NCBI GenBank assembly: GCA_016777125.1
Contig: JADHSC010000006.1
Coordinates: forward strand, 1-64,000
Source of the DNA: Candidatus Poseidoniaceae archaeon
GTDB taxonomy: Archaea > Thermoplasmatota > Poseidoniia > Poseidoniales > Poseidoniaceae
DNA: 64,000 bases
Direction: 5' to 3'
In this document: positions 34,674-42,830 of the stretch, one piece after another
Layout: the number at the start of each line of letters is the position of its first letter
How positions within the stretch are numbered: the stretch's first letter is position 1
Notes under the pieces: model-generated
Told to the model about the DNA's origin: nothing
The model's input: the letters and a program-made list of their open reading frames with translations, nothing else
Database searches by the model: none
Position numbers and translations under genes: made by a program

Positions 34674-37136
34674 ATGAGTACTCCAAGACTACCTGAGAAG
34701 CGATGGTCAATCGACCTTGAGAAGAAAATACAAGAGGAACATTACGCTGATTCTGAATCATATCAACAACGGTATGGATTCAAACCTTCAAGCGGAAAAC
34801 CTCTGTTTGTCGTTGACACCCCACCCCCCTATCCTTCAGGCACCTGGCACATTGGAGCAGTTGCTCAATATTCAATGATAGATGTCATTGCTCGATCACA
34901 ACGATTACTTGGAAAGGAAGTCTATTTCCCGTGGGGCGTTGACAGAAACGGTATTAATATCGAATTCACAGTCGAAAAGAACACTAAAAGGAAGATGAAA
35001 ACCTATGACCGAGAGGAATTCCTGACATTGTGCAGAGAGACAATTGAAACATTCACACAAGCCATGAGAAAGACTGCAGCCCGTGTTGGATTATCATGTG
35101 ATTTCGCTGCCGAATATTTGACAGACGCACCAGATTATCGTGCGGTCACTCAATCAATTTTCATCGACTTATTCAAGAAAGGAGATATCATTGAGGACCT
35201 CCGTCCAAACATCTACGATCCTGTTGAAGGGACGACCATTGCAGATGCTGAAGTTGAACGGATATCAAGAAATACCAAACTTATCGATGTAAAATGGCAA
35301 ACGGATTCTGGTGAGGAACTGATCATATCAACTACACGACCAGAGATGATTTGTGCTTGTGGCGTTGTTGTCGTCCATCCTGATGATAAACGATATCAAC
35401 ACCTTGTTGGAAAGAAAGCCATCTTGCCGATGCCAGTAAGTGGAAGAGAAACTTCTGTCGAAATTCAAACCCACCCATCGGTCAAATCCGAATTCGGAAG
35501 CGGTATTTTGATGGTCTGTTCCTTTGGTGATCAAAACGATGTTGCCGTATTTAGAGAACTTGGATTGACACCATATCAAGCCATCGACCTCGATGGTTGC
35601 ATGACGGATATCTCCGCAGACCTATCGGGAATGAGTGTCATTGAGGCAAGAATAAAGGCTACTGAAATGCTTGAAGAATCTGGAAAGATTTCACAGATTG
35701 AAGAACGTTCACAAGAGATTCCAGTTTCTGAACGGGGAAAGAATCCTGTTGAAATTATCCTTCTAAAGGAATGGTATGTACGACAAACCCATATTCAAGA
35801 CAGAATGCGAGAACATATTGATGAAATCGAGTTCCATCCCCCAAGAAACCGACAATTTTTACTTGACTGGATGGACAATATCAGTATCGATTGGCCAATA
35901 TCAAGACGTCGATGGTATCATACTGAGATTCCAATTTGGTATTCGCAAGATGAACAATTCATTGTGGTCCCACCATCGGGTCATTATGTCCAGCCATGGA
36001 AGGAACAACCTCCTTTCGATTCTCGAGTTCTTAATCGTGAATCAAGAGAAGACATAGGTTCATTTAGTGAAATTAAAGATTCACTTGGTGAAATTCGTGG
36101 TGAAGAAAAAGTATTCGATACGTGGATGGATTCATCAAATTCAAATCTTTTCGTAAGTGGATATTTGAATCATCCAGAAGTGTTTGAAAAAGCATTCCCA
36201 ACCGCATTGAGGCCACAAGGAAAAGAGATAGTTCGCACGTGGTTGTACTATACACTCCTGAAGTCAACCCTCTTACTTGACAAGCCTGGTTTCCAACATG
36301 TATGGATTGATGGCCTTGGAATGGATCCTTGGGGGAGAAAAATGTCAAAGTCTCTAGGCAATGGCATTGATGCGGATAGCGTTCTCGAATGTGGCGCAGG
36401 TGGGCGGACAGGATCTTGGAAGGTCAAAGGACCGAGCGGTTCAGTTAGTCTCAAAGCAAATAAAATCGGAAGTGAATGTTTCCGATTATGGAAGGCTTGT
36501 GAAGCCCAAGTAGGGGATGATTTCCATATTAATCCTGAAGAAATAGAAGCGAAATACTTCGGAGTACTTACTAAATTATTCAATGTTGCTCGATTTGCAA
36601 GCCAATTCGATATGCCCGAAATTGAACCTACAACGGCATTCCCGGTTGAGGATAGATGGATTCGTTCAGAATTTTCTTCAACCATGAACACTGTCGAATC
36701 ATCTTGGAATGACCTTGACATTTACACAGCAACACAAGCGCTCAAGACCTTTGGAACTGGCATCTTGCCATCGCATTGGCTTGAAATGGCAAAAACTCGA
36801 CTCTATGATGGCGATATGCATGCAGCTTGGACAATTCATTCAATCTTGAAAGATTTCCTTGCAGCTTTTAGTCCAGTATGTCCTTTCTTTTGCCACCATA
36901 TATCGATGACGCTCTATGGAGAAAGTTCAGTGGATGTTGACCAATTCCCAAATCAAGGATCTGTCGATGAGCAACTCAACAACCTAACTCCAGAAGTCGA
37001 AGCCTTCAACAGCGAAGTTTGGAAGACAAAGAAGGAACAAGGTCTATCGCTTAATGCTGAAATAGAAGGAGTCACGATTCCAGATTCGCTTGAAGAATTC
37101 AATGGCACCCTCACACGAATGCACAAGTTACTCTGA
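34674..37136 (+). CDS. valS: Valyl-tRNA synthetase
   Basis: An 820-residue class Ia synthetase that charges tRNA-Val. The HIGH-region is PPPYPSGTWHIGA, where archaeal ValRS usually has HxGN; here Ala takes that place. The editing domain has LIISTTRPEMICACGVVVVHP. SIDWPISRRRWYHTEIPIWY and LRPQGKEIVRTWLYYTLL are ValRS-type, and WGRKMSKSLGN is the KMSKS loop. The protein lies at the short end of the family and carries no long C-terminal coiled coil. Start ATG at 34674 is preceded by a GC-rich spacer with two GGCCGGT copies. The end overlaps the convergent dinB gene by 9 bases. Confidence 0.93.
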   Translation: MSTPRLPEKRWSIDLEKKIQEEHYADSESYQQRYGFKPSSGKPLFVVDTPPPYPSGTWHIGAVAQYSMIDVIARSQRLLGKEVYFPWGVDRNGINIEFTVEKNTKRKMKTYDREEFLTLCRETIETFTQAMRKTAARVGLSCDFAAEYLTDAPDYRAVTQSIFIDLFKKGDIIEDLRPNIYDPVEGTTIADAEVERISRNTKLIDVKWQTDSGEELIISTTRPEMICACGVVVVHPDDKRYQHLVGKKAILPMPVSGRETSVEIQTHPSVKSEFGSGILMVCSFGDQNDVAVFRELGLTPYQAIDLDGCMTDISADLSGMSVIEARIKATEMLEESGKISQIEERSQEIPVSERGKNPVEIILLKEWYVRQTHIQDRMREHIDEIEFHPPRNRQFLLDWMDNISIDWPISRRRWYHTEIPIWYSQDEQFIVVPPSGHYVQPWKEQPPFDSRVLNRESREDIGSFSEIKDSLGEIRGEEKVFDTWMDSSNSNLFVSGYLNHPEVFEKAFPTALRPQGKEIVRTWLYYTLLKSTLLLDKPGFQHVWIDGLGMDPWGRKMSKSLGNGIDADSVLECGAGGRTGSWKVKGPSGSVSLKANKIGSECFRLWKACEAQVGDDFHINPEEIEAKYFGVLTKLFNVARFASQFDMPEIEPTTAFPVEDRWIRSEFSSTMNTVESSWNDLDIYTATQALKTFGTGILPSHWLEMAKTRLYDGDMHAAWTIHSILKDFLAAFSPVCPFFCHHISMTLYGESSVDVDQFPNQGSVDEQLNNLTPEVEAFNSEVWKTKKEQGLSLNAEIEGVTIPDSLEEFNGTLTRMHKLL

Positions 37137-38276
37137 TTCATCAATGCCATCTAATGTTGTTTGGCGATGGTCGATTACTTCCAGTTGTCCTAGACGAAAT
37201 CCAACGAGTCGTATGTTTTGTTCCTGATTCACATTTTGTGCAAAAAGCATTCGAACTTGACGGAGGAATACATCAGTATCATCCATAGCAACTGGAATAG
37301 AACGTCCATGAGTGTGCGTTTCAAAACCAGTATATCGTAACTTAACCTCTGCCAGCCTACCTGCAATACCCTCTTCTCTGGCCTTTGCCATGACTCTTAC
37401 AGTTAGTTTTTCAAGCACTTCTAGAACAACTTCATGATTCGATTGGTCAACAGGGAACGTTCGTTCTTTTCCAATCGAACGTCGAGATCGGATTGGACTG
37501 ACCTCATTTGAGGTGGTCCCATCCACAACACGTAGTAGCCATGAGGCAAATCGTTCAGAGGTCATTCTTGCTAACGCCAGTTCGCCTAACTCCGAGGCTT
37601 CATCTACGGTTGAGATTCCCCATTCCGCCAATCTGTTCGCTGTTTTAGGACCAATACCTGGCACTTCCCGTACGGAACGTTGTTGAAAGAATGAATGAAT
37701 TTCATCAGGTAATACTCGGTGAATCCCATTTGGTTTATTCACTTCAGAAGACATTTTAGCAACAACTCTCGTTGAACCGATCCCAAAAGAAGCAGTCAAG
37801 CCAACTGAATCTGTAATTTCGCTCTTTATTCGTCGAGCGAGTCCTAGCGCTTCATCCCAATCTCCGTTCGTAAACTCAGTTATGTCGAGATATGCTTCAT
37901 CGATACTCGCCTGTTCAAATTTATCAGCATATTTTCGTAAGATCTTCATGACACGTCGAGACGCCATTGAATACAGGGAACGAGTGCCTCGAATATATCG
38001 TCCCGGGCCGTATGGACTTCCTGGGCAACGTCGCCATGCTTCAGTGATGGGCATTGCAGAACGTACACCGTAGGTCCTAGCAGCATAATTACAGGTCGAT
38101 ACGATACCTCTACCACGGCCCTGTTGAGGGTCTGAACCGATGATTAGTGGCTCATCCTCTGGAAAACCATGATGAAGCATCTCGACCGATGCAAAAAAGG
38201 CATCGAGATCACAATGAATTAGGATACGAGGTTCGCTCACAATGCAAGATAACTGCCGAAGGTGTTTGAAATTCAT
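37128..38276 (-). CDS. dinB: Y-family DNA polymerase (DinB/Pol IV)
   Basis: A 382-residue translesion DNA polymerase. The first catalytic aspartate lies in LIHCDLDAFFASVEM (D23), and QASIDEAYLDIT carries the second Asp-Glu pair. GIVSTCNYAARTYGVRSAMP is the conserved steric-gate/finger region. The helix-hairpin-helix thumb is REVPGIGPKTANRLAEWG, and the little-finger domain follows with VLEKLTVRVMAKAREEG. No clear PIP-box is seen; the C-terminus ends TTLDGIDESE, and TTLDGI could be tested as a PCNA-binding segment. GTG 38240 is an alternative start. It is divergent from the RecA-like gene (73 bases) and part of the polymerase cluster. Confidence 0.94.
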   Translation of the reverse strand: MNFKHLRQLSCIVSEPRILIHCDLDAFFASVEMLHHGFPEDEPLIIGSDPQQGRGRGIVSTCNYAARTYGVRSAMPITEAWRRCPGSPYGPGRYIRGTRSLYSMASRRVMKILRKYADKFEQASIDEAYLDITEFTNGDWDEALGLARRIKSEITDSVGLTASFGIGSTRVVAKMSSEVNKPNGIHRVLPDEIHSFFQQRSVREVPGIGPKTANRLAEWGISTVDEASELGELALARMTSERFASWLLRVVDGTTSNEVSPIRSRRSIGKERTFPVDQSNHEVVLEVLEKLTVRVMAKAREEGIAGRLAEVKLRYTGFETHTHGRSIPVAMDDTDVFLRQVRMLFAQNVNQEQNIRLVGFRLGQLEVIDHRQTTLDGIDESE

Positions 38277-38349
38277 CCTTCACTTTCATAGTACTCCCTG
38301 CGAAACATAACCCTACTGCCTTCGCCGGACAACAATACTTGGTGATGGA

Positions 38350-39087
38350 ATGACGGATATTGAAGCAATAAAGAAAACCCCAATTTTTCCTGAACTTCTC
38401 ATCATGAAAAGGGGCATAACATGGCTCGAAGGGCCAGGCTATTTTGGTAAGGACATGCGTTTCCTCGCTCGGGAAACAGCTGCGGTTTTACTCAGTGAAA
38501 GTCACACAGTCCATTGGATTGATGGAGTAAATCGATTCGATCCAAGTACTTTTTTTGAATCATTAAGAAATCGAAACTGTGGTCTTGAAGAAGGTTTACG
38601 ACGACTCTACATTGGACGAGGATTCACGCTTCATCAATTGCATGCATTGATTCTTCGTGCACATCAAGAGACCATGCTAACAAAGGCTTCTTTGGTCGTT
38701 GTTGATGGATTACTTGCCATGTTTCTCGATGATCAAATCCGGAGGTATGAGGGACGTACAATACTTCGTCATTGTTTGCATTCATTACAGAAATTATCCA
38801 AACATTGCGCAGTCATTATTACCGATGGACACGCAAAAAGTCGACTTCATCAACAACTTAAGCAGACGGTAAAGATACACGCAGACAGGCATTTACATGG
38901 CTCTTGGCAAACAGCAAGAAAGAACATATTGATTCTCAGAAGTACCACCGATTCACAGACATTGCTACGACTTCTTCCTAAAACGAAAGATGAATCTCAA
39001 TCGAGACTTGAGGGCTTTACATCCATTGGTCGAGTCGCACAACACCAACTTCTGTCAATTGATGCTCAGTCCACCCAAAGGGAGTGA
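38350..39087 (+). CDS. RecA-superfamily ATPase paralogue, possible ImuA analogue
   Basis: A 245-residue protein shaped like a RecA/RadA core. ITWLEGPGYFGKDMRFLARE holds a Walker A-like loop, GPGYFGKD (G28-D35), in which the usual Thr/Ser after GK is Asp, so ATP binding may be weakened. LVVVDGLLAMF (Asp119) is the Walker B strand, preceded by GFTLHQLHALIL, which recalls the RadA segment before Walker B. AVIITDGHAKSR resembles the RecA/RadA strand that ends at the polar sensor. No N-terminal helix-hairpin-helix is present. Lying between a Y-family and an atypical B-family polymerase, it may serve as accessory ATPase. The stop lies 71 bases inside the convergent polB 3' end. Confidence 0.75.
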   Translation: MTDIEAIKKTPIFPELLIMKRGITWLEGPGYFGKDMRFLARETAAVLLSESHTVHWIDGVNRFDPSTFFESLRNRNCGLEEGLRRLYIGRGFTLHQLHALILRAHQETMLTKASLVVVDGLLAMFLDDQIRRYEGRTILRHCLHSLQKLSKHCAVIITDGHAKSRLHQQLKQTVKIHADRHLHGSWQTARKNILILRSTTDSQTLLRLLPKTKDESQSRLEGFTSIGRVAQHQLLSIDAQSTQRE

Positions 39088-41431
39088 GTATTGCCCAGAT
39101 CGCACGAATGGCTTGTTGCCGATAATATGCTAAATCGATATTTTGAACTGTTTTATGTAAGTCAGGACACTCTTCGGAAAGAAGAACTCGAAAGAGTGGA
39201 TTCCTGGCATCTTTCTCTCGAACAAGAAATCGTGCTTTCGAACCGACGGTGAGAGGAAATCCATGTGCTTGATGCCTTTGGAAAGCAAGCATTGCTAGAG
39301 ATTGTACTGAACCTTGAGTCGGTTCTCTTGAAATGCGTTGAGCAATCAGAAGGTCACCAATTGTAATCATTCCATTCTCGAGTTTCTCAAGTTCATCAAG
39401 TAGTAGGTTCTGAACCATTTTCTGAACAGAATAGGATGGAAGACCGTTGCTTAGATCAGTGGTTTTTGAGAGAATCTGCAAAGCTTGTTGCTGGAGATTA
39501 CGAATCCATTGGCAGGTTGAATGTTGACGCAATTCAAGACCTCTAATCTTTAGACCATCCTTCCCATATGCCCAATATTTGGTTAGAGAACCTCCTGAAT
39601 GGACTCGACTCGGTAAAAAGGCAATACAATCGTATGTCGCCTCATATTCGAGAGGAATTCCGGTGAATGTCTGCACTTCTTGGGCTAAAGCCAAAGCATC
39701 TTCGTGTTGTTGTTCGTATGTCCTTCCCTGTACATCACGAACCCAAATTGAGTCAACGATGGCATGAAGAACCTCCCAACCTGACTGTTGAGCATGTTCA
39801 ATCGTCTGAAGAAGAAGTTCTCTCGCCCAGGCACAGATTGCTTCGTGTGCTTCAATACGTCCAAACCGAGCGTTACGATAACCAGTGTAGCCAAAGCAAG
39901 TGACAAGAAGCCATTTCAAAGCATTCTGTTGACGATCTGCTCGGTCTTTTTTGTTCTTGACTTGTTTCTTCAATTGTTTTCTTCGCTCAATGAGTGGAGC
40001 TACCACACGACCAAGGAAACCATGAATCCGGCCACAGGTATGCGTTGAAAGGCCTGGGACTTGGAAAGCTGTCGACGAATAACGTGGAAAGGCAAGGCTT
40101 GCAGACTGCCATTGCCGTTCATGCAATTGGAATTTCTTTTTTGCTGATTCGGGATGCAGTGGCAATGGAGCGGTATTGCTGGCTGGCTGGCAACAACTGC
40201 AGTTCAGAGTTTCCGGCGAGATATTTCGTGTTGCGATAATACTTGGAAAGAGACTGGCAAAATCCAGTTCGATGACGTTTGAATAAACTCCAGGTTTGCT
40301 ATCGAGGTAAAGTCCGCCCCGATCTGATTGAAGAAGATCCCAAGCACTTTTGGTATCTTCTGGCCTCGTTTTCTTCCATGGGACAAGAACATCATCTTCC
40401 ATTGCTACTCGATTCTGAATGGCACTGATTACCGACCCAGGAGATTTACGAGCTGCATCGCTTATTCGTGTAGCGGAAACTACCGCTAATTCATACAGAC
40501 CTGAAAGACCCCCTTCTTTGAACATAAAACTAGATGAAAAATCGATATGAATTCGACCTTCAAATGAAAATTGGGGGTCGCTACGAAGAACTTTCCCATA
40601 GGAATGAACTGTTCTTGCGACACCGATTTGGCGAAGAACGGAAGAATTGCGACCAAGCTTCAAGGTGTGCCCACTCCTCTTTGCATGCGTCATTAACGCT
40701 GGAAGAGCAAGCGTATTACCATCCCGTGTAAAGATGACATCAGGGTCAACTTCTCTCAGACTCTGCCCAAGTGTCATAGCAAATGATGGATGGTGGGCAG
40801 GAATCATGAAACTCCTGCCAAACCTCTTCCCTTCTGAATCACATTCCTCTATTCGAGCAGAAGATATCTCAGTAGAACTATCTGCAAATCCCTTGTTCTT
40901 ACAGAATTCAACTTCAAGTCGACAACATCTCAATGAACGTTGATTCACTTCCTGTTCCATTGCAATAAGTTGTTGATTTTCAATCATAACCGAAGAACCA
41001 ATGGACAAACGCTTCGAAGTGAGATAGGATTGTTCTGGTTGCAAGTCCACCGAATAGAGGGTGAAGCGGACATGCTTCCCGCGTTCCTCGATATGTTGAG
41101 CAAGTTGTTTGAGTAATGCATGACCTTTTACTTCCACTGTGAGCACACGTGTTTTATCGACGAAACCGAGTTCCAATCGTTTGTATTCAAATAAATGACT
41201 TAATATCCCAAATTTGATCTTAATCTCTGGTTGCTGCAACCATTCAATCAGCATCTCAAGATCTGAAACTAAACCAGAAACGTGCAATGAGGGATTCCAT
41301 TGTTCACGGTATGAAAACACTGGCCCTTCTTTTGGAACAATCCATACGATCATATCTTTTCTTTCCGAACAAAGATGGGCATCAAGAATCCATCCGTTAT
41401 CTCCTTCAGCCTCCATTGAGTACACCTGCAT
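39017..41431 (-). CDS. B-family DNA polymerase, PolB2-like, exonuclease motifs lost
   Basis: An 804-residue family B polymerase. Motif A, VIELDFASLFPSII, is intact (D390). Motif B is ALKWLLVTCFGYTGYRNARF, with the usual NSxYG changed to VTCFG. Motif C, normally YGDTDS, is HAIVDS: only the second Asp remains (D560). The 3'-5' exonuclease motifs are not recognisable: the DIE site reads LEVEF, NxxxFD reads RDGNTLAL. This pattern resembles archaeal PolB2 enzymes. The start overlaps the upstream small gene by 26 bases, suggesting coupling. It probably acts in translesion synthesis, not bulk replication, but this is inference. ATG 41416 is an alternative start. Confidence 0.88.
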   Translation of the reverse strand: MQVYSMEAEGDNGWILDAHLCSERKDMIVWIVPKEGPVFSYREQWNPSLHVSGLVSDLEMLIEWLQQPEIKIKFGILSHLFEYKRLELGFVDKTRVLTVEVKGHALLKQLAQHIEERGKHVRFTLYSVDLQPEQSYLTSKRLSIGSSVMIENQQLIAMEQEVNQRSLRCCRLEVEFCKNKGFADSSTEISSARIEECDSEGKRFGRSFMIPAHHPSFAMTLGQSLREVDPDVIFTRDGNTLALPALMTHAKRSGHTLKLGRNSSVLRQIGVARTVHSYGKVLRSDPQFSFEGRIHIDFSSSFMFKEGGLSGLYELAVVSATRISDAARKSPGSVISAIQNRVAMEDDVLVPWKKTRPEDTKSAWDLLQSDRGGLYLDSKPGVYSNVIELDFASLFPSIIATRNISPETLNCSCCQPASNTAPLPLHPESAKKKFQLHERQWQSASLAFPRYSSTAFQVPGLSTHTCGRIHGFLGRVVAPLIERRKQLKKQVKNKKDRADRQQNALKWLLVTCFGYTGYRNARFGRIEAHEAICAWARELLLQTIEHAQQSGWEVLHAIVDSIWVRDVQGRTYEQQHEDALALAQEVQTFTGIPLEYEATYDCIAFLPSRVHSGGSLTKYWAYGKDGLKIRGLELRQHSTCQWIRNLQQQALQILSKTTDLSNGLPSYSVQKMVQNLLLDELEKLENGMITIGDLLIAQRISREPTQGSVQSLAMLAFQRHQAHGFPLTVGSKARFLVREKDARNPLFRVLLSEECPDLHKTVQNIDLAYYRQQAIRAIWAILTPFGWTEHQLTEVGVVRLDQWM

Positions 41432-41693
41432 CTGTTAATTGACGTTCAAGTGCTTCAAGCCGCCCCTCCAAGACTCGAATTCGTTGATGAGCACCTAAGA
41501 GCATGGAAAGGAGCATTGGTTTCCATTCTTCTTGTGCGGGAAGCATTCCACCTGCTGCTCGACGAGTGCGAACATCATGTAGCATCATATCGAAGTTGCA
41601 ACAATCATCCAATGAAAGGGCTCTTCGATAAGGCACAAGACGTTCTATTTCCTGTTCGACACGACCTCTCCAAGTTGGTACTGTACGACCCAT
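41406..41693 (-). CDS. Small MGRTVPT-type coiled-coil protein coupled to polB
   Basis: A 95-residue protein that starts MGRTVPTWRGRVEQEIER and ends in a predicted coiled coil, HQRIRVLEGRLEALERQL. The middle, PYRRALSLDDCCNFDMMLHD, has an YRRAL/FD pattern that I recall from small archaeal proteins beside PolB2-type polymerases, though I cannot verify this. The stop overlaps the polB start by 26 bases, which implies translational coupling. It follows serA by 64 bases on the same strand. It could be a polymerase-binding or DNA-binding accessory subunit. Confidence 0.75.
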   Translation of the reverse strand: MGRTVPTWRGRVEQEIERLVPYRRALSLDDCCNFDMMLHDVRTRRAAGGMLPAQEEWKPMLLSMLLGAHQRIRVLEGRLEALERQLTDAGVLNGG

Positions 41694-41757
41694 GTCTTCT
41701 GAACTGCATCTCTAAGGCAAGACTTGTGCTCACACCACTTGCAAAGTGAAAATGGAA

Positions 41758-42765
41758 CTAAGAAAGCGATGAGCGATTCACTGTTGTTTCTGGCAATGAA
41801 CCACTCAAAGCGACGAGGACCGCATCTGCAATATCTAATCCAACACGTCGTTGAGCCTCTATGGTTGCAGCCCCAATGTGAGGTGTACCGTGGAAATGTG
41901 GATGTTGTAGGAGAAGAGAAGATGCGTCAACAGGTTCGTTTTCAAACACGTCGAGGGCGAGTGATGAAAGTTGTCCATTTTCAAGTGCCTCCAAGGCAGC
42001 TGTTTCATCAATAATCCCGCCCCTTGCACAATTAACGATGTGATTCCCACAAGGCAAATTATTCGGATCCTTGCCAGGCATCATTGAAATTCGTTCAGAA
42101 TCAACAAGATGGTGAGTTTCATCAGTGAGGTTACAATGAATCGAAATGTGCGTGCAACGCTTGAACAAACCATCCACCGTTTTATGCATTGATACGTCAA
42201 ATTTCTTGGCTATTGAACCTGGGAGATATGGGTCATAGGAATGAACCTCCATACCAAATGCTTGAGCGACTCGAGCAACACCTTGCGCAATCCGACCGAA
42301 TCCAATCAATCCGAGTCGCTTGCCATAAAGTTCTGTCCCAGTCAACTCTTTTTTCGCCCATGTACCTGAACGAAGAGTACGGTCTGCAGTAGGAATGTAG
42401 CGAAGAGAACCAAGCAAATGAGCAACTGTCAATTCAACCACACTTTGTGTACTTGCCCTAGGTGCATTAACAACAGGAATTCCAAGTTTGGAAGCAGCAT
42501 CGAGATCGATGTTATCGACGCCAACACCAGCTCTTGCGACTACTTTGAGGCCGGGCGTACTTGCTTCTAGAATTTCCTTTGTTATTTTCGTAGCACTACG
42601 AACAATAACTGCATCAAAATCAGCCAATGCTCCATCAAGTAAATCTGGGAGTTCAATGAATTGACGTACAACTTCACAATCAGCTTGTTCTAATCGTTTA
42701 ATTGCTTCATCAGCCATACCATCAGTAACTGCAATCCTACGCATGAATTGGTCACTCTTCGACAC
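41758..42765 (-). CDS. serA: D-3-phosphoglycerate dehydrogenase-like (SerA, short form)
   Basis: A 335-residue D-isomer 2-hydroxyacid dehydrogenase that starts serine synthesis from 3-phosphoglycerate. The NAD site is LGLIGFGRIAQGVARVAQAF with YDPY marking strand 2. The catalytic residues are in NCARGGIIDE (Arg), DVFENEP (Glu) and THIGAAT-type PHIGAATIEAQ (His). GLKVVARAGVGVDNIDLDAA and VVNAPRASTQSVVELTVAHLL are typical of SerA. The C-terminal ACT regulatory domain of long SerA is absent, so serine feedback would need another route. ATG 42744 is an alternative start. GlyA is at 25257-26549. Confidence 0.92.
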   Translation of the reverse strand: MSKSDQFMRRIAVTDGMADEAIKRLEQADCEVVRQFIELPDLLDGALADFDAVIVRSATKITKEILEASTPGLKVVARAGVGVDNIDLDAASKLGIPVVNAPRASTQSVVELTVAHLLGSLRYIPTADRTLRSGTWAKKELTGTELYGKRLGLIGFGRIAQGVARVAQAFGMEVHSYDPYLPGSIAKKFDVSMHKTVDGLFKRCTHISIHCNLTDETHHLVDSERISMMPGKDPNNLPCGNHIVNCARGGIIDETAALEALENGQLSSLALDVFENEPVDASSLLLQHPHFHGTPHIGAATIEAQRRVGLDIADAVLVALSGSLPETTVNRSSLS

Positions 42766-42830
42766 GGTGTTAGAACATTGGGATAAAATCCATTCTTCGC
42801 AATGGATTCAAAACAAAGGGACAACACGCT

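Noticed and set aside
39667-40239. Several overlapping open frames on the plus strand inside polB.
   Set aside because: All lie antisense to conserved polymerase motifs and show no independent features.
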